Below, piece after piece: positions 34,723 through 43,649 of a DNA stretch of 64,000 nucleotides. This DNA is from Hymenobacter sediminicola (GTDB lineage: Bacteria > Bacteroidota > Bacteroidia > Cytophagales > Hymenobacteraceae): positions 2,167,001-2,231,000 of the forward strand of contig NZ_CP060202.1 in NCBI RefSeq assembly GCF_014250515.1, in the 5' to 3' direction. Numbering within the stretch: the stretch's first letter is position 1; each line of letters starts with the position of its first letter. The notes under the pieces are model-generated. The model saw nothing but the letters and a program-made list of their open reading frames with translations. It did not search any database and was not told the origin of the DNA. A program made the position numbers and the translations under genes.

Positions 34723-34818
34723 CGTCTGACTGGAAATCAAACAAAGAATACGGCCGCGAAGGTAACCCACTAAACCAAATGCGCCGGGCTCATGGCCGGT
34801 TCTGAAGCGGCCAGGTGT

Positions 34819-34825
34819 TACTTTG
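34819..34825 (+). promoter_or_regulatory. Candidate -7 element of the MFS gene
   Basis: TACTTTG followed by CCGCC and the ATG at 34831. The arrangement TACTTTGCCGCC-ATG recurs in Hymenobacter-like genomes and implies a very short leader. It is on the opposite strand from the riboswitch and does not overlap it. Confidence 0.4.
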
Positions 34826-34830
34826 CCGCC

Positions 34831-36156
34831 ATGCAGACGACTACTTCCGCGCCCGCCGGCCGCAGCATGGCATCCCGTATCCGTTCCATTTTCAGCGGCT
34901 CCGTCGGCAACCTGGTCGAGTGGTACGACTGGTACGTGTACTCGGCTTTCGCGCTGTATTTCGCGCCGTCGTTCTTTCCTGAAGGCAATCAGACCGCACA
35001 GTTGCTCAATTCGGCGGCCATTTTTGCGGTGGGGTTTCTGATGCGGCCGCTCGGTGGCTGGCTTATGGGCCTCTATGCCGACCGAGCCGGCCGTAAAGCA
35101 GCACTGCTGGCCTCGGTGCTGCTCATGTGCGGCGGCTCCCTGCTGATTGCCGTTACGCCCACCTACCGCCAGATTGGGGTGGCGGCGCCAGTGCTGCTGG
35201 TGCTGGCACGGCTGCTACAGGGCTTGAGCGTGGGCGGCGAATACGGCACCTCAGCCACCTACCTGAGCGAAATGGCCGACCAGCGCAACCGAGGCTTTTT
35301 CTCCAGCTTTCAGTACGTAACCCTGATTGCCGGTCAGCTGCTGGCGCTACTTGTGCAGATTGGGCTGCAGCAGCTCCTGACCCCAGCTGAATTGCAGGCG
35401 TGGGGCTGGCGCGTACCTTTCGCAATCGGGGCGGGCGCAGCCCTGGTGGCCCTGTACCTGCGCCGGACCATGGAAGAAACCGATGCCTTCACGCGCCAGA
35501 CTGCTGCTGAAGCCACTATGCCGCAGTCGGCTCAGCCCAGCAAGCTCACCGTGCTGCTGCGCTACCCGCGGGAGGTACTCACGGTGGTAGGCCTCACGCT
35601 GGGCGGTACCGTGGTGTTCTACACCTTCACGACCTACACGCAGAAGTTTCTGGTGAACACTGCTGGCTTCAGCAAAGACCAGGCAACGCTCGTCTCGTTT
35701 GGGGCGTTGGGCGTGGCCATGCTGCTACAGCCGCTGCTGGGGGCACTGTCGGATAGGGTAGGGCGGCGGCCGGTGCTGCTGTTTTTCGGCATCGGGGCCA
35801 CGATGGGCACCGTGCCCCTGATGACGTGGCTGGGGCAGGCCGGTAGCCCGGGCGTGGCATTTGGACTGCTGGTAGTAGCTCTGGTGATTGTGAGCGGATA
35901 CACGTCCATCAATGCCGTGGTGAAAGCCGAGCTGTTTCCGACGGAAATACGAGCGTTAGGCGTAGGGTTGCCGTATGCGCTTACGGTAGCTATTTTCGGC
36001 GGCTCGGCCGAGTATGTGGCCCTGCTGGCCAAGAGCAAAGGCGTGGAAAGCTGGTTTTATTGGTACGTGACGGCCTGCGCGGCCATTTCGCTGGTAGTGT
36101 ATCTGCGCATGGCCGACACGCGCGACACGTCCCGGATGAACAACGAGGAGCAGTAG
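34831..36156 (+). CDS. MFS transporter, metabolite:H+ symporter type
   Basis: A 441-residue, twelve-helix permease. The family hallmarks of the metabolite:H+ symporter branch (KgtP/ProP-like) are clear: SGSVGNLVEWYDWYVYSAFA at the first helix, PLGGWLMGLYADRAGRKAAL after helix 2, and LLQGLSVGGEYGTSATYLSE. The second half has ALSDRVGRRPVLLF, its repeat. Such carriers import dicarboxylates, 2-oxoglutarate or osmolytes with protons. Start chosen at 34831 because the extension to 34792 lacks a sensible N-terminus. Substrate is uncertain. Confidence 0.9.
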   Translation: MQTTTSAPAGRSMASRIRSIFSGSVGNLVEWYDWYVYSAFALYFAPSFFPEGNQTAQLLNSAAIFAVGFLMRPLGGWLMGLYADRAGRKAALLASVLLMCGGSLLIAVTPTYRQIGVAAPVLLVLARLLQGLSVGGEYGTSATYLSEMADQRNRGFFSSFQYVTLIAGQLLALLVQIGLQQLLTPAELQAWGWRVPFAIGAGAALVALYLRRTMEETDAFTRQTAAEATMPQSAQPSKLTVLLRYPREVLTVVGLTLGGTVVFYTFTTYTQKFLVNTAGFSKDQATLVSFGALGVAMLLQPLLGALSDRVGRRPVLLFFGIGATMGTVPLMTWLGQAGSPGVAFGLLVVALVIVSGYTSINAVVKAELFPTEIRALGVGLPYALTVAIFGGSAEYVALLAKSKGVESWFYWYVTACAAISLVVYLRMADTRDTSRMNNEEQ

Positions 36157-36373
36157 GGTCAGCGCACAATAGCTGGAAGGGCGGTGTAGAGTTACTGTCC
36201 GGTTAGAGGTTGCGTATAAGGATCTGGCGCTAGTGTAGCGGAATCTGTATATTGGATGATTGCCAGATGGTTCTGCCGCGTGGCCGGGTGAGGTGGTAGA
36301 AAGCGGTGGAATGATTCCAGGCAGTCTGACTAGTGCGCGTACTCTTCTTTCTCCAACCTTTCTCTCCCCACTC

Positions 36374-36943
36374 ATGAAAAAGCCCACGTATTACCGCCTG
36401 TTTTCTGCCTGTTGGCTGCTGATTCTGGTATTGCTGTCCGGCTCGGCTTTCGCCCAAGACCAGATGGCCGGCAAAAAGCCCGAGGATAAGTCGAAGCGGC
36501 CCAGCCCGCCGGCTACCGTATCGGCCACTATTAATGGCGTGCCCGTCACCATCGACTACAGCCGGCCGCATTCCAAGGGGCGGCAGGTATTCGGCAAGCT
36601 GGTGCCCTACAGTGAGGTGTGGCGTACGGGCGCCAATGAGGCTACCACGTTCAAAATAGAAAAAGCGGCCGTCATCAATGGCCAGACCCTGCCCGCTGGC
36701 ATGTACTCTCTCTTCACCATTCCCGGCCCCGATGAGTGGACTGTCATCTTCAACCGGGAGTTCAAGCAGTGGGGCGCATACGAGTATAAATCAGGCGAAG
36801 ACGCGCTGCGAATCAAAGTGAAGCCAACTAAGCTGGCACAGCCCGTGGAGCAGTTCACCATCACCGCCGATGCCAGCGGCCCGGTCCGGATGATGTGGGA
36901 AAATACGCAGGCGGAGTTTACGATCAGCGGGCCCGCCAAGTAG
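36374..36943 (+). CDS. DUF2911 protein, secreted
   Basis: A 189-residue exported protein. Signal peptide at 1-27 (FSACWLLILVLLSGSAFA-Q), then the DUF2911 domain: VTIDYSRPHSKGRQVFGKLV, VWRTGANEATTFKIEKAAVI, GMYSLFTIPGPDEWTVIFNR and WGAYEYKSGEDALRIKV. The domain is abundant in Bacteroidota and of unknown function. The start at 36374 is fixed by the signal sequence. Followed by a strong terminator. Confidence 0.92.
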   Translation: MKKPTYYRLFSACWLLILVLLSGSAFAQDQMAGKKPEDKSKRPSPPATVSATINGVPVTIDYSRPHSKGRQVFGKLVPYSEVWRTGANEATTFKIEKAAVINGQTLPAGMYSLFTIPGPDEWTVIFNREFKQWGAYEYKSGEDALRIKVKPTKLAQPVEQFTITADASGPVRMMWENTQAEFTISGPAK

Positions 36944-36966
36944 CGTTTGACTGTACTGAAAAGCAG

Positions 36967-37016
36967 ACCGGCCGCCGTTCCTTGCCCAAAGAGGCAGGAG
37001 CGGCGGCCGGTTTTTT
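36967..37016 (+). terminator. Intrinsic terminator after DUF2911 gene
   Basis: ACCGGCCGCCG ... CGGCGGCCGGT with an inner TGCC/GGCA extension and a six-base T tract. Strong and oriented for the upstream gene. Confidence 0.93.
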
Positions 37017-37074
37017 CTTGTCAGCACGAAGCTGTTGGAGCTGTACTACTAGTTGATTGCGGGTAAGCCAGATG

Positions 37075-37275
37075 CTAACCCGAGTTGGTAGTAGAACCTG
37101 GGTTGTTGGTCGGTGGCAGGCGATACACTGAAACCAGCAGCAACGTGGCAATGGGCCCGATGAAGAGAGGTATAACAAACCAGTTGACCCCGCTGCGCTG
37201 CTTACTCTGAGCAATAGCGGCGTTTATGAGTGCCAGACTGCCCCAGCCAACGCTGGTTTCTTTATCTGCGGCCAT
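37075..37275 (-). CDS. Small membrane protein (66 aa)
   Basis: MAADKETSVGWGSLALINAA followed by one clear hydrophobic helix (FVIPLFIGPIATLLLVSVY) and a short polar tail (RLPPTNNPGSTTNSG). The start at 37275 is used; an upstream ATG would add seven residues. It lies 42 bases downstream of the tryptophan dioxygenase gene on the same strand, so it may be its operon partner. No family recognised. Confidence 0.5.
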   Translation of the reverse strand: MAADKETSVGWGSLALINAAIAQSKQRSGVNWFVIPLFIGPIATLLLVSVYRLPPTNNPGSTTNSG

Positions 37276-37317
37276 AGATGCTTCGCTCCAGAACAAAAAG
37301 ATGAGGGGGGACGGGTA

Positions 37318-38298
37318 CTACGCCCGCACGGCTTCTTCCAGGATGCTCTCTACCCAGCTTTTGCCCCAGTCTTCCAGTTCCTGCTCGGTCCAGATCTGGG
37401 GGTAGAAGATGCGACGCTGGAACTTGGGAGGCAGGTATTTCTTCCAGTTGGTGCCGCCGGTAGCGGCCAGTGAGGTGGGGTGCCGCTCCAAGTAGCGCAC
37501 CGCCGACTTGAAGTGCATCAGCGGCCAGTTGACGTTCACGTTTACGTCCAGCTGCTTCATCTGGCGCAGCAGGCGCGGGTTTTCCCGCTCTTCTGCTGGC
37601 AGGCGCTGTATCACGCTCCACACGTTCCGCTCGTGGTATTCAGCAGCATGCGCGACTAGCTGCTGGGTATACTTTTCCTCGAACTGAACCAGGGTAAGCG
37701 CCTTTGCGCCAGTTTCTTCTACTGTGGCACCGGCCTTCCAATAGATGCAGCCCATTAGCTCGTCGTGGGCGGCGGCTTCGCCCAGTAGGCGGCGCTTTTC
37801 CTTGTCCAGCAGGTTGTCGATGTTGGTGCTGGCAATTTCAATCATGCGGTACTGCACGCTCTGAAAGCCGGAGGCCGGCATCAGGGACATGCGGAACTTC
37901 AGAAACTGCTGCTTGTCCATGCCATCTACCATCACATCGAACGAATCAATAAGATTCTCGAAGTAGCGGTTGATGCGGCCCAGGCGCAGTACCAGTTCCT
38001 GCACGGTAGGCTCCTGTATCTGCCCAATTTGCTCGTACTCGCAGAGGCAGAGCTTAAAGTACAGCTCCGTAATCTGGTGGTACATGATAAAGATTCGCTC
38101 GTCGGGAATCTTGGTGAGCGGGCGTTGCAGGCTTAGGAGGGTATCAAGGCCGATGTAGTCCCAATAGTTGACGTAATCAGCATAATAGAGGCCTTCAAGG
38201 TAAGCAGCCAAGTCCTGACTATCAGCGGAATACTTTTCCTGTAGTCGGCGGAGCTGCTCGAAGACGGCGGGCGAAAATTCGTCCTGTGGGGTGGGCAT
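37318..38298 (-). CDS. kynA: Tryptophan 2,3-dioxygenase
   Basis: A 326-residue haem enzyme that opens the indole ring of L-tryptophan with O2 to give N-formylkynurenine, the first step of the kynurenine route. The family block YHQITELYFKLCLCEYEQI near residue 92 contains the distal His, and DVMVDGMDKQQFLKFRMSLMPASGFQSVQYR is the characteristic substrate/haem region, given in pieces here. Length matches TDO rather than indoleamine dioxygenase. No downstream kynurenine genes are in the window. The start MPTPQDEFSP is unambiguous. Confidence 0.93.
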   Translation of the reverse strand: MPTPQDEFSPAVFEQLRRLQEKYSADSQDLAAYLEGLYYADYVNYWDYIGLDTLLSLQRPLTKIPDERIFIMYHQITELYFKLCLCEYEQIGQIQEPTVQELVLRLGRINRYFENLIDSFDVMVDGMDKQQFLKFRMSLMPASGFQSVQYRMIEIASTNIDNLLDKEKRRLLGEAAAHDELMGCIYWKAGATVEETGAKALTLVQFEEKYTQQLVAHAAEYHERNVWSVIQRLPAEERENPRLLRQMKQLDVNVNVNWPLMHFKSAVRYLERHPTSLAATGGTNWKKYLPPKFQRRIFYPQIWTEQELEDWGKSWVESILEEAVRA

Positions 38299-38736
38299 AA
38301 AGGGGTGGGGTGGGTGGAAAGGAGGGGTAATCCGGGTACAAGGAACGAAAAAGCGGCCGGAACTGCTAGCCGCAAACTACCCCATGGCAGGCCAGCCGCC
38401 ACCAGGAATTGGCTGGGCACCAGGTATGCAGTTTCAAGCAGAAAAATTTCTGTTTGATAGGTACAATTTCGGACTAGCCACCAGCTCTCAGCCTGCCGGA
38501 TAAGCGGCAGTTGCCAGCACACGGACTGCGCACACCCGCCACCTACAGGTAGACTTCAGTATGATGCTATTAATTAAATATATAGTTATAATTACGTGAC
38601 TGTGGCAGAGGCCCTAACGTAGTGCTAGAACATACTCCTGTCTGGGGCTGGCGGCAGCAGAACACTGCTACAGCACTGTATGCCACGCTAGTTGCTTGCC
38701 TGCTCATGCCACCTGTTTTCCTGACAGGCCCTGCTG
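38299..38736. other. Divergent intergenic region
   Basis: No gene is seen in this spacer between the divergent kynA and histidine kinase genes. It contains an AT-rich island (about 38562-38596, ATTAATTAAATATATAGTTA) that is a likely promoter region for the kinase. No conserved RNA or strong hairpin was found. Confidence 0.5.
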
Positions 38737-40941
38737 ATGAAAGTTCTCGTTCTATTTCTATTGGTTTTTACAATTGAGGTAGCATCGGCCCAGATTCGTC
38801 CTGCAGCAGTTGCCAGCTTCCGGCAGATGCCTGCTGCCGGCATCGTACTCGACCAGGGCTGGCAGTTTCATGCAGGAGACAACCCGACCTGGGCTGAGGT
38901 AACTATCGATGAGCGGGGCTGGCAATCCATCAACCCGACCCTGAGTTTGCGCCACCTGCCCCAGATAGAGCAAGCCGGTACGGGCTGGCTCCGGCTGCGC
39001 TTCCGGCTGAGCCCGGAGCTGCGTCGGCAGGCACTACTGCTGCGCATATTCCAATACACTGCCTCGGAAATCTACTTCAACGGGCACCTGATCCGCCGCT
39101 ACGGCACCCTAAGCCCTGATCCGCAGCAGGTGCATCCGTATTGGCCTGATGGGGAGCCAATTGAACTGCTGCTCCGCGACCAGGAGGAGCAGGTGCTGGC
39201 CGTGCGTTTTGCCCACTGGCCGCATTTTGCCCTGTTCAGCGACTTTTTTGTGCCCGGATTTTTGCAGGCTCGGCTAGAAGGAGTTGAGCAGGTGGTGAAA
39301 AGCAACCAGCAGGAATCTGTCTATAAAACGGCCGATATGCTGCTGATGGGTTCGTTTCTGCTGCTGAGCATGCTCCATTTGGGCTTCTATATATACAATT
39401 CGGCGCAACGGGCTAACTTTTTTTTTACGCTGTACACGCTGGCTGGTGCCATTAGCTTTTTCTGCACGGGTTTCCTCGACGAAATCCAGCGGCTTGAGCT
39501 ACGCCTGGGAGTTGATATCCTCTCCTATATATGCCTCCAAACGGGCAGCGTGCTGGCTGTACGAGCCTTATACAGCCTATTTCGGGTGCGGTTGGGCTGG
39601 ATTTACTGGAGTCTGTGGGCCGCCAACTTCCTGAGCCTGGTGCTGCTGATTTTTGGCAGCCAAGCCAGTTGGTATCCTACCGTAGGGTTTATGCTGCTGG
39701 TTACGGCCGAGCAGCTGCGCCTTACGCTTGGCGCGTTGCGCCAGACCCGGCAGGCCGCCGGCATAATTGCCGCCGGTTTTGCCATTTCCCTGGTACTGCT
39801 GCTGGTATTCGGGTTTATTGCCCGCTACTACGGGCCGCTGCTGATGGTGGAAGTGCTGTCCATTCCGCTGCACACGATTCTTACTTTTCCCGCTTTCTTG
39901 AGTCCGGTGCTGGCTATTTCGCTGTATCTGGCCCGGCAGTTTGCGTTGGCCAGCCGCCTGCTGGAAATAAAACTCAACCAGGTACGGATGCTTTCCCGGC
40001 AGATGCTGGCTCATCAACAGGAAAAACAGGTTATGCTGGCTCAGCAGAACGAAACGCTGGAGCGGCAGGTGCAACTGCGCACCGCCGCTTTGCAACGCAC
40101 CCTGAACAACCTGCAGGCCACCCAGGATCAGCTAATTCAGAGCGAGAAAATGGCGAGCTTGGGTGAGCTGACGGCCGGCATTGCCCACGAAATTCAGAAC
40201 CCGCTCAACTTCGTCAATAACTTCGCCGATGTAGCGGTTGAGCTGCTGGCCGAGTTGAACACCGAAACGCTGGCCGCGTTGCCTGAGCCGGCGCAGGAGC
40301 CCGCCCACGAACTGGTAAACGAGCTGACGCAGGTACTGCAGAAGATTCATCAGCACGGCGAGCGGGCCGACTCCATCGTGAAGGGCATGCTGGAACATTC
40401 GCGCCTGAGTTCCGGCGAGCGGCAGCCCACAGACCTGAACGCCCTAGCCGACGAGTTTTTGCGGCTGAGCTACCACGGTCTGCGCGCCAAATACAAAGAT
40501 TTCAACGCCCAGCTCACTACGGATTTCGATACCAAGCTGGGGCTGGTTGAAGTAGCGCCGCAGGATATAGGGCGGGTGCTGCTAAACCTGTTCAACAACG
40601 CTTTTTATGCCATCCAGCAACGCCAAGCACAGGCCGGCGACAACTACAAGCCTGAAGTGACAGTGCGCACCAGAAGAAGCGCTGGCTTCGTTCAGATTAC
40701 AGTACGGGATAATGGTACCGGAATTCCGGCCGCTATTCTGGACAAGATCTACCAGCCCTTCTTTACTACCAAGCCTACCGGTGAGGGCACCGGTCTGGGA
40801 CTCTCACTTAGCTATGATATCGTCACGAAGCAGCACAAAGGCACGCTTACCGTCGAAACTAGGGAAGACCACTTTACCGCCTTTACCGTGAGCCTGCCGA
40901 CGGGTGAGCCGGTTAACGGCCAGATGGCTTATCAGATATAA
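38737..40941 (+). CDS. 7TM-DISM sensor histidine kinase
   Basis: A 734-residue membrane sensor kinase. A signal peptide (KVLVLFLLVFTIEVASA) precedes a beta-sandwich extracellular domain (about 30-195) of the 7TMR-DISM type, then seven hydrophobic helices (about 205-405), a coiled coil (410-465, HQQEKQVMLAQQNETLERQV), the H box GIAHEIQNPLNFVNNFADV with the phosphorylated His, and an HATPase domain with NLFNNAFYAI, DNGTGIP, and GEGTGLGLSLSYDI. The dimerisation segment is of the HisKA family with a long helical insert. It probably senses extracellular carbohydrate-like ligands. No response regulator is adjacent. Confidence 0.93.
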   Translation: MKVLVLFLLVFTIEVASAQIRPAAVASFRQMPAAGIVLDQGWQFHAGDNPTWAEVTIDERGWQSINPTLSLRHLPQIEQAGTGWLRLRFRLSPELRRQALLLRIFQYTASEIYFNGHLIRRYGTLSPDPQQVHPYWPDGEPIELLLRDQEEQVLAVRFAHWPHFALFSDFFVPGFLQARLEGVEQVVKSNQQESVYKTADMLLMGSFLLLSMLHLGFYIYNSAQRANFFFTLYTLAGAISFFCTGFLDEIQRLELRLGVDILSYICLQTGSVLAVRALYSLFRVRLGWIYWSLWAANFLSLVLLIFGSQASWYPTVGFMLLVTAEQLRLTLGALRQTRQAAGIIAAGFAISLVLLLVFGFIARYYGPLLMVEVLSIPLHTILTFPAFLSPVLAISLYLARQFALASRLLEIKLNQVRMLSRQMLAHQQEKQVMLAQQNETLERQVQLRTAALQRTLNNLQATQDQLIQSEKMASLGELTAGIAHEIQNPLNFVNNFADVAVELLAELNTETLAALPEPAQEPAHELVNELTQVLQKIHQHGERADSIVKGMLEHSRLSSGERQPTDLNALADEFLRLSYHGLRAKYKDFNAQLTTDFDTKLGLVEVAPQDIGRVLLNLFNNAFYAIQQRQAQAGDNYKPEVTVRTRRSAGFVQITVRDNGTGIPAAILDKIYQPFFTTKPTGEGTGLGLSLSYDIVTKQHKGTLTVETREDHFTAFTVSLPTGEPVNGQMAYQI

Positions 40942-41219
40942 ACACGTGGCTGCTGCCTGGCAATCGTGTCGGCGCGTGCAATGGCAGGACCTTCTATACG
41001 CAGGCACCAGACAAGTAAATTTCCTTTACTTTCGCCGCTACAGGCAACGCTGCCTGAACTATCAGTATCTCCCGGAGGGAGGCTTCTATTGCAAGCTCGT
41101 TAGTGCCTAGTCTGCGGTCAGCGTCGGGGTTCCCTGCGCTTTCTGTGGGGCACTGCTACCGGCTAGCAATTTGTAGAAGCTACCCACGCGGTTTGTTGGG
41201 TGATAGTCGTCGAATCCGA
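40942..41219. other. Intergenic region with promoter-like element
   Basis: No gene is seen. TACTTTCG (41027-41034) resembles a -7 element, and CAGGCA ACGC TGCCTG (41041-41056) forms a small hairpin just after. Whether a short transcript or an extra promoter for the serine dehydratase gene arises here is unclear. Confidence 0.35.
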
Positions 41220-41228
41220 TACCTTTAC
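41196..41228 (+). promoter_or_regulatory. Candidate promoter of the serine dehydratase gene
   Basis: TTG at 41196-41198 and TACCTTTAC at 41220-41228 lie 21 bases apart, close to the Bacteroidota -33 TTG and -7 TAnnTTTG arrangement, directly ahead of the ATG at 41237. Confidence 0.45.
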
Positions 41229-41236
41229 TGCCTCTT

Positions 41237-41917
41237 ATGGCCGAGAAAAGCAGCATATTCGACATGATTGGGCCTGTGATGATTGGGCCTAGCTCGTCGC
41301 ACACAGCCGGAGTGGTGCGTATTGCCCGGGCGGCCATTCGTATTCTGGGCAGCCTGCCCACGCATGCCACCGTCACGTTCTACAACTCCTTTGCCCGCAC
41401 CTACGAAGGCCACGGCTCCGACCGCGCCATTGTGGCCGGGCTGCTGGGGATGAATACCGACGATGTGCGTATCCGGGAGGCTTTCGACCATGCGAAGGAA
41501 GCCGGGCTGCAGTATACGTTTCAGGGAGTTGGCAATGCCTCTACCATGCATCCGAACACCATTCGGGTGCAGCTGCGCGATGAGCGCACGGCCCATACAG
41601 TGGAAGTAGTAGGCCAGAGCCGGGGCGGCGGCGTTATCCGGATTGTCGAAGTCGACGGGTTTCCGTCCGACTTTTCGGGCAGCCTGCACACGCTCATTCT
41701 GGATGCGGATGATGCTAAAGGCTCCATTGCTTTTATTGCCTCAGTCATTGCGCACGACGACTGCAACATTGCCACTATGCTGGTTTCCAGAAAAGGAAAA
41801 AATGATGTGGCGCGGCAGTTCATCGAAATAGATTCCGGCATCAAGGATATTACCCTGGCCTACCTGCGCCAGCTAAGCTGGGTGCACCGTGTTACCTACA
41901 TTCCGACCATTGATTAA
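41237..41917 (+). CDS. sdaAB: L-serine ammonia-lyase, beta subunit
   Basis: A 226-residue beta subunit of the iron-sulphur L-serine dehydratase, which deaminates L-serine to pyruvate. The diagnostic N-terminus IFDMIGPVMIGPSSSHTAG is intact, and an ACT-like regulatory domain is seen at about 150-222 (LHTLILDADDAKGSIAFIAS). The catalytic alpha subunit with the 4Fe-4S cysteines is not in the window and is presumably elsewhere, as in many two-subunit systems. Start at ATG 41237 fits the family. Confidence 0.93.
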   Translation: MAEKSSIFDMIGPVMIGPSSSHTAGVVRIARAAIRILGSLPTHATVTFYNSFARTYEGHGSDRAIVAGLLGMNTDDVRIREAFDHAKEAGLQYTFQGVGNASTMHPNTIRVQLRDERTAHTVEVVGQSRGGGVIRIVEVDGFPSDFSGSLHTLILDADDAKGSIAFIASVIAHDDCNIATMLVSRKGKNDVARQFIEIDSGIKDITLAYLRQLSWVHRVTYIPTID

Positions 41918-42017
41918 AGGATTTGAGGCAATTATTCGCCATCCTGAATATATTTCCTGAAAAATCAGACGCTGCTGTCTGTCGTTCTGCTTCTGGCTTT
42001 GCCGCCTTACACTCTCT

Positions 42018-43559
42018 ATGAAAGCAACCGCTACGCCACTGCCACGGACTCTGGCTCTGGCCGGAACTACCGCCTTGCTTCTGGCTATTGCTGGGCCTGC
42101 CCTGGCCCAGACCACGCCGCCCGCTCAGCCCCCGGCAGGCGCGTTGGCGCAGCCAGCAGCCACAGGGGCCTCTTTCACGCTACAATCCGCCGTGAACTAT
42201 GCGCTGGAGCACAATCTGACTGTGCGCCAAAGCCAGCTGAATGCTGAGCTCAGCGACGTCACGCAGCGGGCGGGGCGGGGAGCCTTGCTGCCCACCGCCA
42301 ACCTCAACGCCAGCCAGACCTGGAACTATGGTACTGGTCTGGACCCACTCACCAACGACTTCGTAAGCCAGACCATTCGCTCCAATAACTTCTCGGCCAG
42401 TACGCAGATTACCCTTTTTTCCGGGTTTCAGCTGCGCAATGCCGTCAAGCGTAATGCCCTCGATTATCAGGCGGCACTGGTGGATATTGAGCAGGCCCGC
42501 AACGACTTGTCGCTGAACGTGGCCTCGGTGTATCTGCAGCTGGTGCTGTCTGAGGAGCTGATTCGGGCCAACCAAACGCGCGTCAACAGCAGCCAGCAGC
42601 AGATTGACCGCACCCAGAAGTTGCTGAAAGCGGGTGCCGTGGCGGAGAGCAACCTGCTCGACAGCCGGGCCCAGCTGGCATCCGATGAGCTGAATGTGGT
42701 AACGGCGCAGAACCAGCGGGATATTGCGCGTTTGCAGCTTATTCAGCTACTCAACCTGGATGCCGCCGGTGCGGCTAATTTTCAGATTGAATTGCCGCAG
42801 CTGCCTGACCCGGACGACGAAGCTGCCTACAATGCCGAACCGTCCGCCATTTTCGAAACGGCGCAGGGCCTGATGCCGGAAATCAAGGCCGCCGACCTGC
42901 GCGTACGTTCTAGCCAGCTGGGTATTGATGTTGCGCGGGGAGCGTATCTGCCCCGCCTCACGTTTGGAGCCGGTGTGTTTACCGGTTTCTCGTCGTCGCG
43001 GCTGGCACGGGTCTTCAACGGCGACTCCACGGCCGTGGTGCCCATTCCGGTGGTGCAATACGTAGGCGGGCAGCCTATCCCCACCACGTTTGCCGTGCTG
43101 CAGCCCAAGCAGGCTATTCCGGAGCTGCTGCCCGCCAAATTCTCCGACCAGATTAAGGACAACCTGGGCCGGCAGCTGCAGTTCAACCTCAATATTCCTA
43201 TTCTGAACGGTTTCCAGGCCCGCACCAATGTGCAGCGGGCCCAGGTGACGGCCCGGCAAGCCGAGCTGCGGGCCGAGCAGACCCGTCTCACGCTGCGCCA
43301 GAACATCCAGCAAGCTGCCGCCGATGCCTTGGCCGCGCAACGCCGGTTCACCTCGTCGAAGCGGCAGGTAGAAGCTCTGACCACGGCTTACCGCAACGCC
43401 GAAATCCGTTTTAACAACGGCCTGCTCAACGGTACGGAGTTCAACATTGCCAAAAACAACCTTGCCGCCGCCGAGTCTACCATGATTCAGGCCAAATACG
43501 AGTTCATCTTCCGCAGTAAAGTTCTCGACTTCTACCAGGGCCGTCCGCTGGCCCTGTAG
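42018..43559 (+). CDS. TolC-family outer membrane efflux protein
   Basis: A 513-residue outer membrane channel subunit. Signal peptide residues 1-30 (TLALAGTTALLLAIAGPALAQ), a Pro/Ala spacer, then two TolC-like repeats with long helices (YALEHNLTVRQSQLNAELSD and, in the second half, VQRAQVTARQAELRAEQTRL) and the LFSGFQLRN/ILNGFQARTN motifs at the turn of each repeat. It forms trimeric channels for efflux pumps. The periplasmic adaptor gene follows 90 bases later, but no inner-membrane pump is in the window. Confidence 0.93.
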   Translation: MKATATPLPRTLALAGTTALLLAIAGPALAQTTPPAQPPAGALAQPAATGASFTLQSAVNYALEHNLTVRQSQLNAELSDVTQRAGRGALLPTANLNASQTWNYGTGLDPLTNDFVSQTIRSNNFSASTQITLFSGFQLRNAVKRNALDYQAALVDIEQARNDLSLNVASVYLQLVLSEELIRANQTRVNSSQQQIDRTQKLLKAGAVAESNLLDSRAQLASDELNVVTAQNQRDIARLQLIQLLNLDAAGAANFQIELPQLPDPDDEAAYNAEPSAIFETAQGLMPEIKAADLRVRSSQLGIDVARGAYLPRLTFGAGVFTGFSSSRLARVFNGDSTAVVPIPVVQYVGGQPIPTTFAVLQPKQAIPELLPAKFSDQIKDNLGRQLQFNLNIPILNGFQARTNVQRAQVTARQAELRAEQTRLTLRQNIQQAAADALAAQRRFTSSKRQVEALTTAYRNAEIRFNNGLLNGTEFNIAKNNLAAAESTMIQAKYEFIFRSKVLDFYQGRPLAL

Positions 43560-43649
43560 CCTCATGAGTGAACAGGCAGCGGAGCAAACCGTCCGCTTCC
43601 GGCTGCCAGGTCCTCATCTACCCATCTACTCATTCACGAATCGGAATAA